From assembly GCF_035825295.1 (NCBI RefSeq), contig NZ_JAYMGI010000002.1, positions 2,582,001 through 2,646,000 on the forward strand: DNA of 64,000 bases, in the 5' to 3' direction. The DNA is from Actinacidiphila sp. DG2A-62 (GTDB lineage Bacteria > Actinomycetota > Actinomycetes > Streptomycetales > Streptomycetaceae). The notes under the pieces were generated by a model. It was not told where the DNA came from. It saw only the letters and a program-made list of their open reading frames with translations, and did no database searches. A program made the translations under genes and the position numbers. Below, piece by piece: positions 1 through 8,501 of the stretch (positions are counted from its first letter, which is position 1; each line of letters begins with the position of its first letter).

Positions 1-417
1 GCGGTAGGAGTCCCAGGCGAACCGCTCGTCGCCGGCCTGCTCGGCCAGGCCCGCGACCGAGGCGTCGGACAGGCCGACGTTGAGGACGGTGTCCATCATG
101 CCGGGCATGGAGAACTTCGCGCCGGAGCGCACCGACACCAGCAGCGGGTCGGCGGGCGCGCCCAGCTTGCGGCCCATCCGCTGCTCCAGCGCGTCGAGGT
201 GCGCACTCACCTCGTCGCGCAGCGCGGGCGGCTCCTGGCCGGACTCCAGATAGACCTTGCACGCCTCGGTGGTGATGGTGAAGCCGGGCGGGACCGGCAG
301 CCCGAGGTTGGTCATCTCGGCGAGGTTGGCCCCCTTGCCGCCGAGCAGGTCCTTCAGGTCCTTGTTGCCCTCAGTGAAGTCGTAGACGAACTTCTGCTTC
401 TTCTGACGTCCCGCCAC
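1..417 (-). CDS. ppdK: pyruvate, phosphate dikinase, N-terminal part (cut by window edge)
   Basis: Only the first 139 codons are in the window. PPDK interconverts pyruvate, ATP and Pi with phosphoenolpyruvate, AMP and PPi through a phospho-histidine, in the cytoplasm. The N-terminal nucleotide-binding region is recognisable: FVYDFTEG near residue 10, [20 protein letters not shown] at about 27-46, and the [14 protein letters not shown] loop at about 98-111. The GTG start at 417 is preceded by GAGGAG about 10 nt upstream, and no good in-frame start lies further out. The gene reads leftward off the window; dusB lies 500 bp upstream on the same strand. The family is certain; the missing ~85% of the protein cannot be judged. 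Confidence 0.95.
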   Translation of the reverse strand, partial: MAGRQKKQKFVYDFTEGNKDLKDLLGGKGANLAEMTNLGLPVPPGFTITTEACKVYLESGQEPPALRDEVSAHLDALEQRMGRKLGAPADPLLVSVRSGAKFSMPGMMDTVLNVGLSDASVAGLAEQAGDERFAWDSYR

Positions 418-917
418 GGGTCTTCGACTCCTCGCCGTCCGCACGCACCGCGCTGCCCTGACGGCGGGGAGCGTACCCATCTCCAAGGCTCCGCAGTACG
501 TCCATCACCACGACACACGGCCGCAACCGCCCATCTGCCGACGGATCGAAAGTGCGCGGCGCAGCGGCGGCGGAGGGCCGTCCGTTCACGAGTCGAACGC
601 AGCGCGGCGCACGGCGGGCCAGGACAGCGTTTTCCGTCACCCAGTGTCACGGCGGACGGTGGTTCATGGAGGCGGCGGACTGCTACGGACCGGGGTTTCA
701 TTCGAGAGGTGCAGCGCTCGCATGTGCGCTCATCTGAGCGCAAGAGGTATCAAGCGTGGCATGAATCACGTACTCCGTACGGCGTACACGGACAGGCCTC
801 ACCCCTCGGACGAGGGACGCGCGGAGACGCGGCGACCCGAAGGCGCGGGGCCGCGGAGACCCCAAGGCGCGAAGACGGGAAGGCGCGAAGGCGCGGAGAC
901 GCGAAGGCGGGCCCGGC
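418..917. other. 500-bp gap between ppdK and dusB, no gene seen
   Basis: No reading frame here has plausible composition. The middle (about 640-790) is less G+C-rich than its surroundings and holds a 7-bp palindrome, GCGCTCA-TC-TGAGCGC, at 726-741. The part next to dusB (about 820-910) is a degenerate purine-rich repeat built on GAAGGCGCGGAGACGCG-like words. It must hold the ppdK promoter, but I cannot assign a -10/-35 pair with confidence. Confidence 0.5.
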
Positions 918-2081
918 TCAGCCGCCCGAGGTGTCCGCCTCCGCGTCGTCGTCCAGCACCGCGCAGGCGTACGGGTCCTCCAGCCAGCCGTCCGGCAGCA
1001 CCACGCGCTTGCCCGGCGCGGTCCGCCCGCGCGGCCCGTCGGCGTGCGCCGGCCACGGCTGCGCGGCGTCCAGCGCGCCCAGATGCTCGTCCAGCTCGGC
1101 CAGCGAGGACGCGGTGGCCAGCGCCCGGCGCAGCTCGGAGCCGACCGCGAAGCCCTTAGTGTACCAGGGCACGTGCTTGCGGAAGTCGATCACGCCGCGC
1201 GCCTCGTCGCCCAGCCACTGGCCGAGCAGCTCCGCGTGCCGCCGCATCACCACCGCGACCTCGCCGAACCGCGGCCTGGCCGGCTCCCGCCCGTCGCCCT
1301 CGAACGCGCCGACCAGATCGGCGAACAGCCAGGGCCTGCCCAGGCAGCCGCGGCCGACCACGACGCCGTCGCACCCGGTCTCGCGGACCATCCGCACCGC
1401 GTCCTCGGCGCACCAGATGTCGCCGTTGCCAAGCACCGGGATCTCCGGGACGTGCTCCTTCAGCCGGGCGATGGCGTCCCAGTCGGCGGTGCCGCCGTAG
1501 TGCTGGGCGGCGGTGCGGCCGTGCAGCGCGACCGCGGTCACGCCCTCGTCCACCGCGATGCGCCCGGCGTCGAGATAGGTCAGGTGGTCGTCGTCGATGC
1601 CCTTGCGCATCTTGATGGTGACCGGCAGGGACCCCGCGTTGCCGACCGCCTCGCGCAGGATCGCGCGCAGCAGGTTGCGCTTGTACGGCAGCGCGCTGCC
1701 ACCGCCCTTGCGGGTGACCTTGGGCACCGGGCAGCCGAAGTTGAGGTCGATGTGGTCGGCGAGGTCCTCGTCCACGATCATCCGCACCGCCTTGCCGACG
1801 GTCACCGGGTCGACCCCGTAGAGCTGGATCGAGCGCGGCGTCTCGGACGCGTCGAAGTGGATCAGCTGCATGGTCTTCTCGTTGCGCTCGACCAGCGCCC
1901 GGGTGGTGATCATCTCGCTGACGAACAGCCCCTTGCCGCCCGAGAACTCCCGGCACAGCGTGCGGAAGGGCGCGTTGGTGATCCCGGCCATGGGGGCGAG
2001 CACCACCGGCGGCTGCACGGTGTGCGGGCCGATCCGCAGGGCGCCGGCGAGGGGACGGCTCAAGGTGGCTTCAGCGGTCAT
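918..2081 (-). CDS. dusB: tRNA-dihydrouridine synthase (DusB type)
   Basis: FMN-dependent reduction of uridines to dihydrouridine in tRNA. The Dus barrel is complete: APMAGITNAPFR near residue 30, the LNFGCPVPKVTRKGGGSAL segment with the catalytic Cys, the HGRT motif, and phosphate-binding VVGRGCLGRPW. The length of 387 aa is usual for actinobacterial DusB. I chose ATG 2081 (MTAEATLSRP). A frame extends to 2198, but that stretch is 20-bp tandem repeats and the neighbour's operator. There is no Shine-Dalgarno; GACAAT lies 7 nt before the ATG (2089-2094), so the mRNA may be leaderless. ATG 2090 is an alternative start. The Asp-rich C-terminus (DDDAEAD) is probably disordered. Confidence 0.93.
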   Translation of the reverse strand: MTAEATLSRPLAGALRIGPHTVQPPVVLAPMAGITNAPFRTLCREFSGGKGLFVSEMITTRALVERNEKTMQLIHFDASETPRSIQLYGVDPVTVGKAVRMIVDEDLADHIDLNFGCPVPKVTRKGGGSALPYKRNLLRAILREAVGNAGSLPVTIKMRKGIDDDHLTYLDAGRIAVDEGVTAVALHGRTAAQHYGGTADWDAIARLKEHVPEIPVLGNGDIWCAEDAVRMVRETGCDGVVVGRGCLGRPWLFADLVGAFEGDGREPARPRFGEVAVVMRRHAELLGQWLGDEARGVIDFRKHVPWYTKGFAVGSELRRALATASSLAELDEHLGALDAAQPWPAHADGPRGRTAPGKRVVLPDGWLEDPYACAVLDDDAEADTSGG

Positions 2082-2091
2082 GCCGTCCATT

Positions 2092-2151
2092 GTCCCGTAC
2101 GCCGGGAGCGGGTCCCGTACGCCGGGAACAGGTCCCGTATGCCGGGAGCGG
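2092..2151. repeat. 20-bp tandem repeat, three copies
   Basis: Three consecutive near-identical copies of GTCCCGTACGCCGGGAGCGG (2092-2111, 2112-2131, 2132-2151) lie between the dusB start and the MFS/MarR operator. Copies 2 and 3 differ from copy 1 at only a few bases. Each unit contains a short CCCG...CGGG dyad. Confidence 0.9.
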
Positions 2152-2167
2152 GTCCCCGCGGTGATGG

Positions 2168-2198
2168 TTGTACGATAGTAACGATTCGACTCGTACAA
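2168..2198. promoter_or_regulatory. probable operator of the downstream MarR regulator
   Basis: A perfect 8-bp inverted repeat, TTGTACGA-N15-TCGTACAA, sits 19 bp before the MFS start codon in a locally A+T-rich promoter region. Its place ahead of an MFS-MarR operon suggests autoregulation by the MarR protein. This is inference from position and symmetry. Confidence 0.6.
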
Positions 2199-2216
2199 TC
2201 ATTGGAGACGGCACCT

Positions 2217-3659
2217 ATGCCCGAGCTGACGTACCGGCGGCGCATGCTCGTCCTCGGCATCTGCTGCATGAGCCTGCTGATCGTCAGCCTCGACAACACG
2301 ATCCTGAACGTGGCGCTGCCGTCCATGCAGAAGGACTTCCACACCAGCGTCTCCGGGCTGCAGTGGACCATCGACGCCTACCTCGTGGTGATCGCGTCGC
2401 TGCTGCTGCTGGCCGGCTCGACCGCGGACCGGATCGGCCGCAAGCGGGTCTTCCAGAGCGGCCTGGTGCTCTTCACCCTCGGCTCGCTGCTGTGCAGCCT
2501 CGCCCCCGGCCTCGGCTGGCTGATCGTCTTCCGGATGGTGCAGGCGGTCGGCGGCTCGATGCTCAACCCGGTGGCGATGTCGATCATCACCAACACCTTC
2601 TCCGACGCGCGCGAGCGCGCCCGGGCCATCGGCGTGTGGGGCGGCGTCGTCGGCATCAGCATGGCCGCCGGGCCGATCGTCGGCGGCGCGCTGGTGGAGT
2701 CGGTCGGCTGGCGCTCGATCTTCTGGATCAACCTGCCGGTGGGCGTGGTCGCGCTGGCGCTGACCGCGCGGTTCGTGCCCGAGTCGCGGGCCCCGCGGGC
2801 GCGCAGGACCGACCCGGTCGGCCAGGTGCTGGTGATCGCGCTGCTCGGCTCGCTGACGTACGGCATCATCCAGGGCTCGGAGGCCGGCTGGACCTCGCCG
2901 GAGATCATCGGCTGCTTCGTGCTGGCCGCGCTGTCGCTGGCCGGACTGGCCCGCTACGAGACGCGGCGCGACGATCCGCTGATCGACACGCGCTTCTTCC
3001 GCAGCGCGCCGTTCTCCGGCGCGACGGTCATCGCGGTGTGCGCGTTCGCCGCGCTCGGCGGCTTCCTCTTCCTCAACACCCTCTACCTGCAGAACGACCG
3101 CGGCATGTCGGCGCTGCGCGCGGGCCTGTACATGCTGCCGATGGCGCTGATGTGCCTGGTCTTCGCGCCGCTGTCGGGCCGCCTGGTCGGCGCCCGGGGA
3201 CCGCGGCTGCCGCTGGCGCTGGCCGGCGTGATGATGACGGCGAGCGGGGTGCTGCTGGCGGCGCTGGACGCGCAGTCCTCGAACGCGCTGCTGTTCACCT
3301 CGTACGTGCTGTTCGGCATCGGCTTCGGCCTGGTCAACGCGCCGATCACGAACACCGCGGTGTCCGGCATGCCGCGCGCCCAGGCGGGCGTGGCGGCGGC
3401 GGTGGCCTCCACCAGCCGCCAGGTCGGGCAGTCGCTCGGCGTCGCGGTGCTCGGCGCGGCGCTGGCGGCGGGACTCCACGAGGGTTCCTGGTGGATCATT
3501 ACGGGATGCGGCGCGGCCGTCCTCGCCCTCGGGCTGCTCACCACCGGCGCCTGGGCCCGGGGCACCGCCACCCGCACGGCCGAGCTCCTGATGACCCCCG
3601 AAGAGGCCGCGGACCCGGCCGCCCCCGGCGGCCCCCCACGGAAGACGGTGAAGGCATGA
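2217..3659 (+). CDS. MFS drug exporter, DHA2 (14-TM, EmrB/QacA-like)
   Basis: Proton-driven multidrug efflux protein of 480 aa in the cytoplasmic membrane. Typical DHA2 features are visible: the first helix ends in the SLDNTILNVALPSMQKDF motif (motif D1), TADRIGRKRVF is motif A after TM2, and GGALVESVGWRSIFWINLP matches motif C and the following loop. About 14 hydrophobic segments are present. ATG 2217 was chosen because the hydrophobic N-terminus begins there and the operator lies just upstream. The stop overlaps the start of the MarR gene by 4 nt (ATGA), so the two are co-transcribed and the pump is probably induced when its MarR repressor binds a drug. Substrate unknown. Confidence 0.9.
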   Translation: MPELTYRRRMLVLGICCMSLLIVSLDNTILNVALPSMQKDFHTSVSGLQWTIDAYLVVIASLLLLAGSTADRIGRKRVFQSGLVLFTLGSLLCSLAPGLGWLIVFRMVQAVGGSMLNPVAMSIITNTFSDARERARAIGVWGGVVGISMAAGPIVGGALVESVGWRSIFWINLPVGVVALALTARFVPESRAPRARRTDPVGQVLVIALLGSLTYGIIQGSEAGWTSPEIIGCFVLAALSLAGLARYETRRDDPLIDTRFFRSAPFSGATVIAVCAFAALGGFLFLNTLYLQNDRGMSALRAGLYMLPMALMCLVFAPLSGRLVGARGPRLPLALAGVMMTASGVLLAALDAQSSNALLFTSYVLFGIGFGLVNAPITNTAVSGMPRAQAGVAAAVASTSRQVGQSLGVAVLGAALAAGLHEGSWWIITGCGAAVLALGLLTTGAWARGTATRTAELLMTPEEAADPAAPGGPPRKTVKA

Positions 3660-4300
3660 CGACCAGCACGCCGCCCGACGCGGCGAACGCGCGGGAAGCG
3701 GCGGACGCGACGGAAGCGCCGGAAGGGCCGGAAGCGGGGGACACGGCAGGCACGGCCCCGGGCGGGGCGGACTCCGGGCAGCCGGCGGGCGGGAGCGCGG
3801 GCTCGGGCGGTACGGGCGGCGCGGGTGGCATCGGCTCGGGCGGTGCGAGCGGCTCGGGCGGCGCCGACGCGACGCCGGAGGCGGCCGACGGGGACGGGGA
3901 CGGGGACGACGTCGCGTCGCGGGTCTGGCGGGGGCTGCGGCTCGTGGTGCTGGAGCGCCACGAGGGGCGCAAGGAGGTCGTCGAGGCGCTCGGGATGAGC
4001 TTCTTCCGGATCAAGGCGCTGCGGCGGATCGCCGCGCGGCCCTCGCGGCTCAGCGAACTCGCCGCCGAACTGGGCTCGGACCGGCCCTACCTCACGCTGG
4101 TGGTCGACGACCTGCTCAAGCGCGGCCTGGTGGAGCGCGACCGGGACCCGGCCGACCGGCGTTCGAAGATCGTCACGGCGACGGCCGAGGGCCGGGCCGT
4201 CGCCGCGCGGGCGAACGCGATCCTCGGCACCCCTCCCCGGTGCTGCGCGCGCTGCCGGCCCGCGACCTGGCCGAGCTGGAGCGGATCGTGTCAGCCCTGA
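3656..4300 (+). CDS. MarR-family regulator, C-terminus frameshifted
   Basis: Winged-helix repressor, translationally coupled to the MFS pump. After an 80-residue Gly/Ala/Asp-rich disordered N-terminus come the helix-turn-helix (RLSELAAELGSDRPYLTLVV) and the wing (VERDRDPADRRSKIV). The last 21 codons as read (PPRCCARCRP...) look unlike MarR. Reading one frame over from about 4235 gives VLRALPARDLAELERIVSAL and a stop at 4315-4317, the normal C-terminal dimerisation helix. One C therefore appears to be missing in the run at 4230-4239, either a sequencing error or a recent mutation. The DNA-binding part is intact. The 3' end overlaps the convergent gene at 4291. Confidence 0.8.
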   Translation: MTTSTPPDAANAREAADATEAPEGPEAGDTAGTAPGGADSGQPAGGSAGSGGTGGAGGIGSGGASGSGGADATPEAADGDGDGDDVASRVWRGLRLVVLERHEGRKEVVEALGMSFFRIKALRRIAARPSRLSELAAELGSDRPYLTLVVDDLLKRGLVERDRDPADRRSKIVTATAEGRAVAARANAILGTPPRCCARCRPATWPSWSGSCQP

Positions 4301-4905
4301 CGGCGGCCGGCGGCTGACGAGGAGGGGCCGACCGGCCCCCGCTGGGCCCCGGCCTGCTCGCGGGCGGCCCGCAGCGCCACGGCGCCGCACAGCGCGGCGA
4401 GCGGCAGTTCGGCGACCGCGGCGAGCACGAGCGCGAAGACCAGGTCGACGCCGCTGGACGTGGTGGTGTCGAACCACGCGTCCACCAGCAGCAGCGTCGC
4501 GGTGACCGCCGCCGCCGGGGTGCGCAGGGGGTGCCGGCGCAGCACCAGCAGGCCGGTGGTGACCAGCCCGGCCGCCTCCATGGCGTCCAGGCCGACCCAG
4601 GCGAGCGTCATCGACGGCAGGGTCAGCGCGAGCACCACCAGCCACGGCACCAGCAGGGCGCCCGTGACCAGCATGACCCGGGCCGCCCACACCGAGTCGG
4701 CGGACGGGCGCGCGGCGACCCGCGCGGGGCAGCCGGAGAAGTGCCCGGCGCGCGGCACCGGCAACTCGATGACCTGGGCCGACCCCTGCTGCTCCGGCGC
4801 ACGAGCGGTCCGGGCGGCCCGCCCGGTGGAGGGGGCCGCGCGTCCGGCGGGCCCGGGGCGGTCAGCGCCGTCCGGGCCGGTGCGGGGCAGTTCGCTGACA
4901 CTCAT
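4291..4905 (-). CDS. hypothetical membrane protein
   Basis: 204 aa, family not recognised. Residues 1-75 are a Pro/Ala/Gly-rich hydrophilic segment. After that come about four hydrophobic segments (VMLVTGALLVPWLVVLALTL, a second around MEAAGLVTTGLLVL, a third around AAAVTATLLLVDAW, and VDLVFALVLAAVAELPLAAL). The charged C-terminus is short. GGAAGGAG 7 nt before ATG 4905 fixes the start. Its C-terminal codons overlap the end of the convergent MarR gene, and it seems to be transcribed alone. No function can be inferred. Confidence 0.75.
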   Translation of the reverse strand: MSVSELPRTGPDGADRPGPAGRAAPSTGRAARTARAPEQQGSAQVIELPVPRAGHFSGCPARVAARPSADSVWAARVMLVTGALLVPWLVVLALTLPSMTLAWVGLDAMEAAGLVTTGLLVLRRHPLRTPAAAVTATLLLVDAWFDTTTSSGVDLVFALVLAAVAELPLAALCGAVALRAAREQAGAQRGPVGPSSSAAGRRQG

Positions 4906-5034
4906 CACCCGACTCCTTCCCACGAACGGCGTACGGCATCCCGGACAACCACAACGTCGGCTCGATCGGGTCTCTTCCGCCCCACGGCTGTGACGCCCGC
5001 GACGGTGTGCCCGTGCGGCCCGCCGGGTACCGCT

Positions 5035-5094
5035 CGCCCGTGCCGCCCGTGCCGCCCGTGCCGCCCGTGCCGCCCGTACCGCCCGTGCCGCCCC
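5035..5094. repeat. 9-bp tandem repeat (GCCCGTGCC)
   Basis: About six copies of GCCCGTGCC, one with GTA for GTG, abut the TetR stop codon. The rest of the 188-bp gap (4906-5093) holds only the promoter of the leftward membrane-protein gene. Confidence 0.85.
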
Positions 5095-5684
5095 TACGCC
5101 GGCCCGCCCCGCAGTCCCCGCAGGACCAGCCCGCGCACCGCCTCGAAGGCCGCGTCGATGTCCGGCTGGAACCACTGCCGCGCGTACACCGGGTCGTGGA
5201 AGCGCGCGGTGGCGTCCCAGACGGCGCGTCCGGTGGCCGCGGGGTCGCACGGCGCGAAGACGCCCTGGGCCACGCCGTCGGCGACGATGCGCGCGAGCTG
5301 GCCGACGAGTTGGTCGACGTGGGCGGCGACGGTGTGGCTGTTCTCGTCGGCCAGCGACAGGTACGTGGCGAACAGCTCCGGGTCGTGCCCGGCCTTGTGC
5401 CGCTTGGCGGCGAACAGCGCGGCGAGCCAGCGGCCGAGCCGGTCGCCGGCCGGGCCGTCCGCGTCGGCCAGCGCCTGGAGTTCGGCGTGCTCGGTGTCCA
5501 GCCACCGCTGGGTGACCGCCTCGCGCAGCGCCGCCTTGGTCCGGAAGTGCCGGTAGACGCTGCCGTGGCTGACCCCGAGCGCCCGCGCCACGTCGACCAC
5601 GGTGGCCTTCGCGGGCCCGTAGCGGCGCAGCACGTCCTCGGTGGCTTCGAGGATGCGGGTCGGGGTCAGGGTCTCGGGCGGCAT
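5094..5684 (-). CDS. TetR-family regulator
   Basis: 196 aa. The N-terminal TetR helix-turn-helix is clear at residues 9-55 (ILEATEDVLRRYGPAKATVV, then ARALGVSHGSVYRHFRTKA). The C-terminal ligand-binding part matches the generic alpha-helical TetR fold. ATG 5684 (MPPETLTPTR) starts just before the first helix, with GAAAGG upstream. It follows the aldo/keto reductase on the same strand 106 bp away, so the reductase is a plausible target and the large inverted repeat at 6835-6886 a candidate operator. Ligand unknown. Confidence 0.88.
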   Translation of the reverse strand: MPPETLTPTRILEATEDVLRRYGPAKATVVDVARALGVSHGSVYRHFRTKAALREAVTQRWLDTEHAELQALADADGPAGDRLGRWLAALFAAKRHKAGHDPELFATYLSLADENSHTVAAHVDQLVGQLARIVADGVAQGVFAPCDPAATGRAVWDATARFHDPVYARQWFQPDIDAAFEAVRGLVLRGLRGGPA

Positions 5685-5790
5685 GGGCGGCCTTTCACGC
5701 GGGGGTGCCGGCGGGCGCGGGGGCGGGGTGCGACGTCCAGTGTGCGGCCTGCGCGGCCGCCCGCGCCGACCCGCCCCCGCGAACGCCCGG

Positions 5791-6795
5791 TCAGCCCTTC
5801 TCGCTGTCCAGCGTCCCCATCTGCCGCTCGGGGTAGCGCATGCCGGCCACGGCCCCGGCCGGCACCGCGGCCTCGACGGCGGCCAGGTCGGCCTCGTCCA
5901 GGACGACGTCCAGCGCGCCGAGCGACTCCGCGAGGCGCTCGCGGGTGCGGGCGCCGACCAGCGGCACGATGTCGTCGCCGCGCGAGAGCACCCAGGCGAT
6001 GGCGGTCTGCGCGACCGTGGCGCCCTTGGCGTCGGCGACCTTGCGCAGCGCCTCGACCAGGTCGAGGTTGCGGTCCAGGTTCGCGCCGGTGAAGCGCGGG
6101 TGGCCGGTCCTGAAGTCGCGCGGGTCGGTGCTGCGTTCGCGGGTCCACCGGCCGCCGAGCAGTCCGCGGGCCAGCACGCCGTACGCGGTGACGCCGATAC
6201 CCAGCTCGCGCGCGGTGGGCAGCACGGACTCCTCGGCGCCGCGGGCGAACAGGCCGTACTCGATCTGCAGGTCGCTGATCGGCGCGGTGGCCGCGGCCCG
6301 GCGCAGGGTCTCGGCGCCGACCTCGGACAGGCCGATGTGCCGGACCCGGCCGGCCTGCACCTCCTCGGCGATCGCGCCGACCGTCTCCTCGATCGGGACC
6401 TGCGGGTCGAGGCGGGCGATTCGGTAGACGTCGACGTGGTCGGTGCCGAGCCGGTTGAGGGAGTAGGCGAGGAAGTTCTTCACCGCGGCCGGGCGGCCGT
6501 CGTGGCCGGCCCAGCCGCCGCCCGCGTCGCGCAGCGCGCCGAACTTGACGCTGATCACCGCCTGGTCGCGGCTGCCCGGGCGGGCCCGCAGCGCGTCGCG
6601 GATCAGCAGCTCGTTCAGGCCCATGGCGTAGAAGTCGCCGGTGTCCAGCAGGGTGACGCCGGCGTCGAGGGCGGCGTGGATGGTCGCGATCGACTCGGCC
6701 TCGTCGGCGGGACCGTACATGTCGGTCATGCCCATGCAGCCGAGGCCGATGGCGGAGACGGCGGGGCCGGTGGCGCCGAGGGTGCGGGTTCGCAT
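5791..6795 (-). CDS. aldo/keto reductase without the usual catalytic His
   Basis: 334 aa, AKR family, NADPH-dependent carbonyl reduction by homology. Visible: RTLGATGPAVSAIGLGCMGM at the start, LLDTGDFYAMGLNE with the catalytic Asp and Tyr, and the SVKFG Lys. In the fourth tetrad position, where most members read HR.DP, this protein has YRIARLDP, so His is replaced by Ala. I recall a subgroup of actinobacterial AKRs like this, so it may not mean loss of function. ATG 6795 has AGGAG 9 nt upstream; the in-frame GTG at 6843 lies inside the inverted repeat. The TetR gene is downstream on the same strand. Confidence 0.88.
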   Translation of the reverse strand: MRTRTLGATGPAVSAIGLGCMGMTDMYGPADEAESIATIHAALDAGVTLLDTGDFYAMGLNELLIRDALRARPGSRDQAVISVKFGALRDAGGGWAGHDGRPAAVKNFLAYSLNRLGTDHVDVYRIARLDPQVPIEETVGAIAEEVQAGRVRHIGLSEVGAETLRRAAATAPISDLQIEYGLFARGAEESVLPTARELGIGVTAYGVLARGLLGGRWTRERSTDPRDFRTGHPRFTGANLDRNLDLVEALRKVADAKGATVAQTAIAWVLSRGDDIVPLVGARTRERLAESLGALDVVLDEADLAAVEAAVPAGAVAGMRYPERQMGTLDSEKG

Positions 6796-6834
6796 CGGGG
6801 AACTCCTGGGATCGACTCTTCGGGAACACGAGAA

Positions 6835-6886
6835 GCCTCGCACATGGAATGACAGATTTCAATATCTGTCATTCCATGTGCGAGGC
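6835..6886. promoter_or_regulatory. perfect 23-bp inverted repeat, 6-nt loop
   Basis: Left arm 6835-6857, loop TTCAAT, right arm 6864-6886. All 23 bp pair, and the core TGACAGAT...ATCTGTCA is A+T-rich for this genome. It lies 40 bp upstream of the AKR start and 44 bp past the stop of the MFS gene on the same strand. It could be an operator for the neighbouring TetR protein, an intrinsic terminator for the MFS transcript (no U tract), or both. Confidence 0.8.
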
Positions 6887-6929
6887 GAGGCTCCGGAGCC
6901 GGCGCGGGACGACGCCGGCCCCGGTCCGG

Positions 6930-8462
6930 CTACCGCACCGTGCGCGGCAGCCGCAGGCTCAGCGCGGTGGTCAGGACGACCGCCGCGAGCTGGGCGAGCA
7001 GCGTCCACACCAGCGCGTCGCGCACCCCCACCGAGCCGGACAGGGTCAGGAAGAGCGTGCCGAGGGTGGCCACGCCCAGCGCCAGGCTGGACTGCTGGGT
7101 GGTGGCCATCGCGCCGCTGCCGACGCCCGCCTGGGCCGGCGGGATCTCGCTGAGCACGACGCGGAAGACCACCGGCAGCACCAGGCCCTGGCCGAAGCCG
7201 GCCACCGCCATGCCGGGCGCCAGCGCCCACACGCCGAGGTCCGGCCAGCCCCAGAAGAACGTCCCGGCGAGCACCAGCAGGCCGACGCCCTGGATCAGCG
7301 AGCCGCCGGTCACGGTCGCCCGGCCGAAACGGTTCACCGCGCGCGGGCCGAGCAGCGAGGCGGCGAAGAACGCCGCGCACAGCGGGGCCAGGCCGGCGCC
7401 GGCGGCCAGCGCGCCGAAGTGCAGCCCGTCCTGCATGGCCACCGCGAGCACGAACATGAACCCGCCGAAGCCGAGGCAGAACGGCACGATGAGCATCAGC
7501 CCGCTGCGCACGCTGTGCACGCGTACCAGCGACGGCGGCAGCAGCGGGTTGCCGCCGGCCCGCTCGCCGCGCGTCTCCACCGTCACGAACGCGGCGGCGG
7601 CAAACGGCGACAGCGCCAGCAGCAGCCACGACCACAGCGGCCAGCCGGCCGCGCGGCCCTCGGTGAGCGGCAGCAGCAGCGCGACCAGGGTGACGGCCAG
7701 CAGCGCGGTGCCGGCCCGGTCGATCCTGGCCGGGTGCTGGGAGCGGGTCTCCGGCACGGACTTCAGCGCGAGCGCGAAGGCGACGGCCGCCACCGGCACG
7801 TTGACCAGGAAGATCGCCCGCCAGCCGCTGCCGGCGATGTCCGCGGAGACCAGCACGCCGCCGAGCACCTGCCCGACCACGCTGGCCACGCCGGCGGTCG
7901 CGCCGTAGTAGCTGAGCGCCTTGCCGCGGCTGCTGCCGGAGGTGGCGGCCTGGATGGTGGCCAGCGCCTGCGGGAGCAGCAGCGCGGAGGCCGCGCCCTG
8001 CGCCACCCGGGCGGCCACCAGCGTCCACGCGCTGGGCGCGAGCCCGCAGGCCAGGGAGGTCAGCGCGAAGGCCGCCAGGCCCCACAGGAAGAGGGTGCGG
8101 CGGCCGACCATGTCGCCGAGCCGGCCGCCGAGCACGAGCAGGACCGCGTACGCGACGCCGTAGCCCGCGACGACCATCTCCAGGACGGCGGGTCCCGCGT
8201 CCAGGTCGCGGTCGATGGTGGGCAGGGCGACGTTGACGATGAAGAAGTCCACCATCGGCAGCGCGGCGCCGAGCAGCACGGTCAGCAGACCGAGCGCGCT
8301 GAGCACCGGCGGGGCGGCCGGCGCCCCGGAGCGGACGGCGGGAGCGGAGGCGGAGGAGGGGACGGAGGAAGGGACGGCGGGTGCGCCGATACGGGTCACG
8401 CGGGGCAGCACCTGCGCCCTGGAGGACGGAATCTGTTGCGTTCGGTCGGTCACGTCATCCAC
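6930..8462 (-). CDS. MFS transporter, DHA2 (14-TM) type
   Basis: 510 aa membrane exporter. The first helix ends in MVDFFIVNVALPTIDRDLDA, motif A is GGRLGDMVGRRTLFLWG, and motif C surrounds VVGQVLGGVLVSADIAGSGW. About 14 hydrophobic segments follow a 60-residue Ser/Pro/Ala-rich N-terminus. The start is uncertain: GTG 8462 has AGAGG 6 nt upstream and is preferred; GTG 8453 is an alternative. It is divergently transcribed from the XRE/MmyB regulator with a 92-bp shared promoter region holding a palindrome, a common regulator/efflux pairing. Substrate unknown. Confidence 0.88.
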   Translation of the reverse strand: MDDVTDRTQQIPSSRAQVLPRVTRIGAPAVPSSVPSSASAPAVRSGAPAAPPVLSALGLLTVLLGAALPMVDFFIVNVALPTIDRDLDAGPAVLEMVVAGYGVAYAVLLVLGGRLGDMVGRRTLFLWGLAAFALTSLACGLAPSAWTLVAARVAQGAASALLLPQALATIQAATSGSSRGKALSYYGATAGVASVVGQVLGGVLVSADIAGSGWRAIFLVNVPVAAVAFALALKSVPETRSQHPARIDRAGTALLAVTLVALLLPLTEGRAAGWPLWSWLLLALSPFAAAAFVTVETRGERAGGNPLLPPSLVRVHSVRSGLMLIVPFCLGFGGFMFVLAVAMQDGLHFGALAAGAGLAPLCAAFFAASLLGPRAVNRFGRATVTGGSLIQGVGLLVLAGTFFWGWPDLGVWALAPGMAVAGFGQGLVLPVVFRVVLSEIPPAQAGVGSGAMATTQQSSLALGVATLGTLFLTLSGSVGVRDALVWTLLAQLAAVVLTTALSLRLPRTVR

Positions 8463-8501
8463 GGTGGACCTCTGCTCAAGGGGGTACCAGAGAGGGTTTA
8501 T

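Noticed and set aside
199-1500. 433-codon plus-strand open frame
   Set aside because: It is antisense to ppdK and dusB, is Arg/Pro/Ser-rich with no domain, and results from high G+C content.
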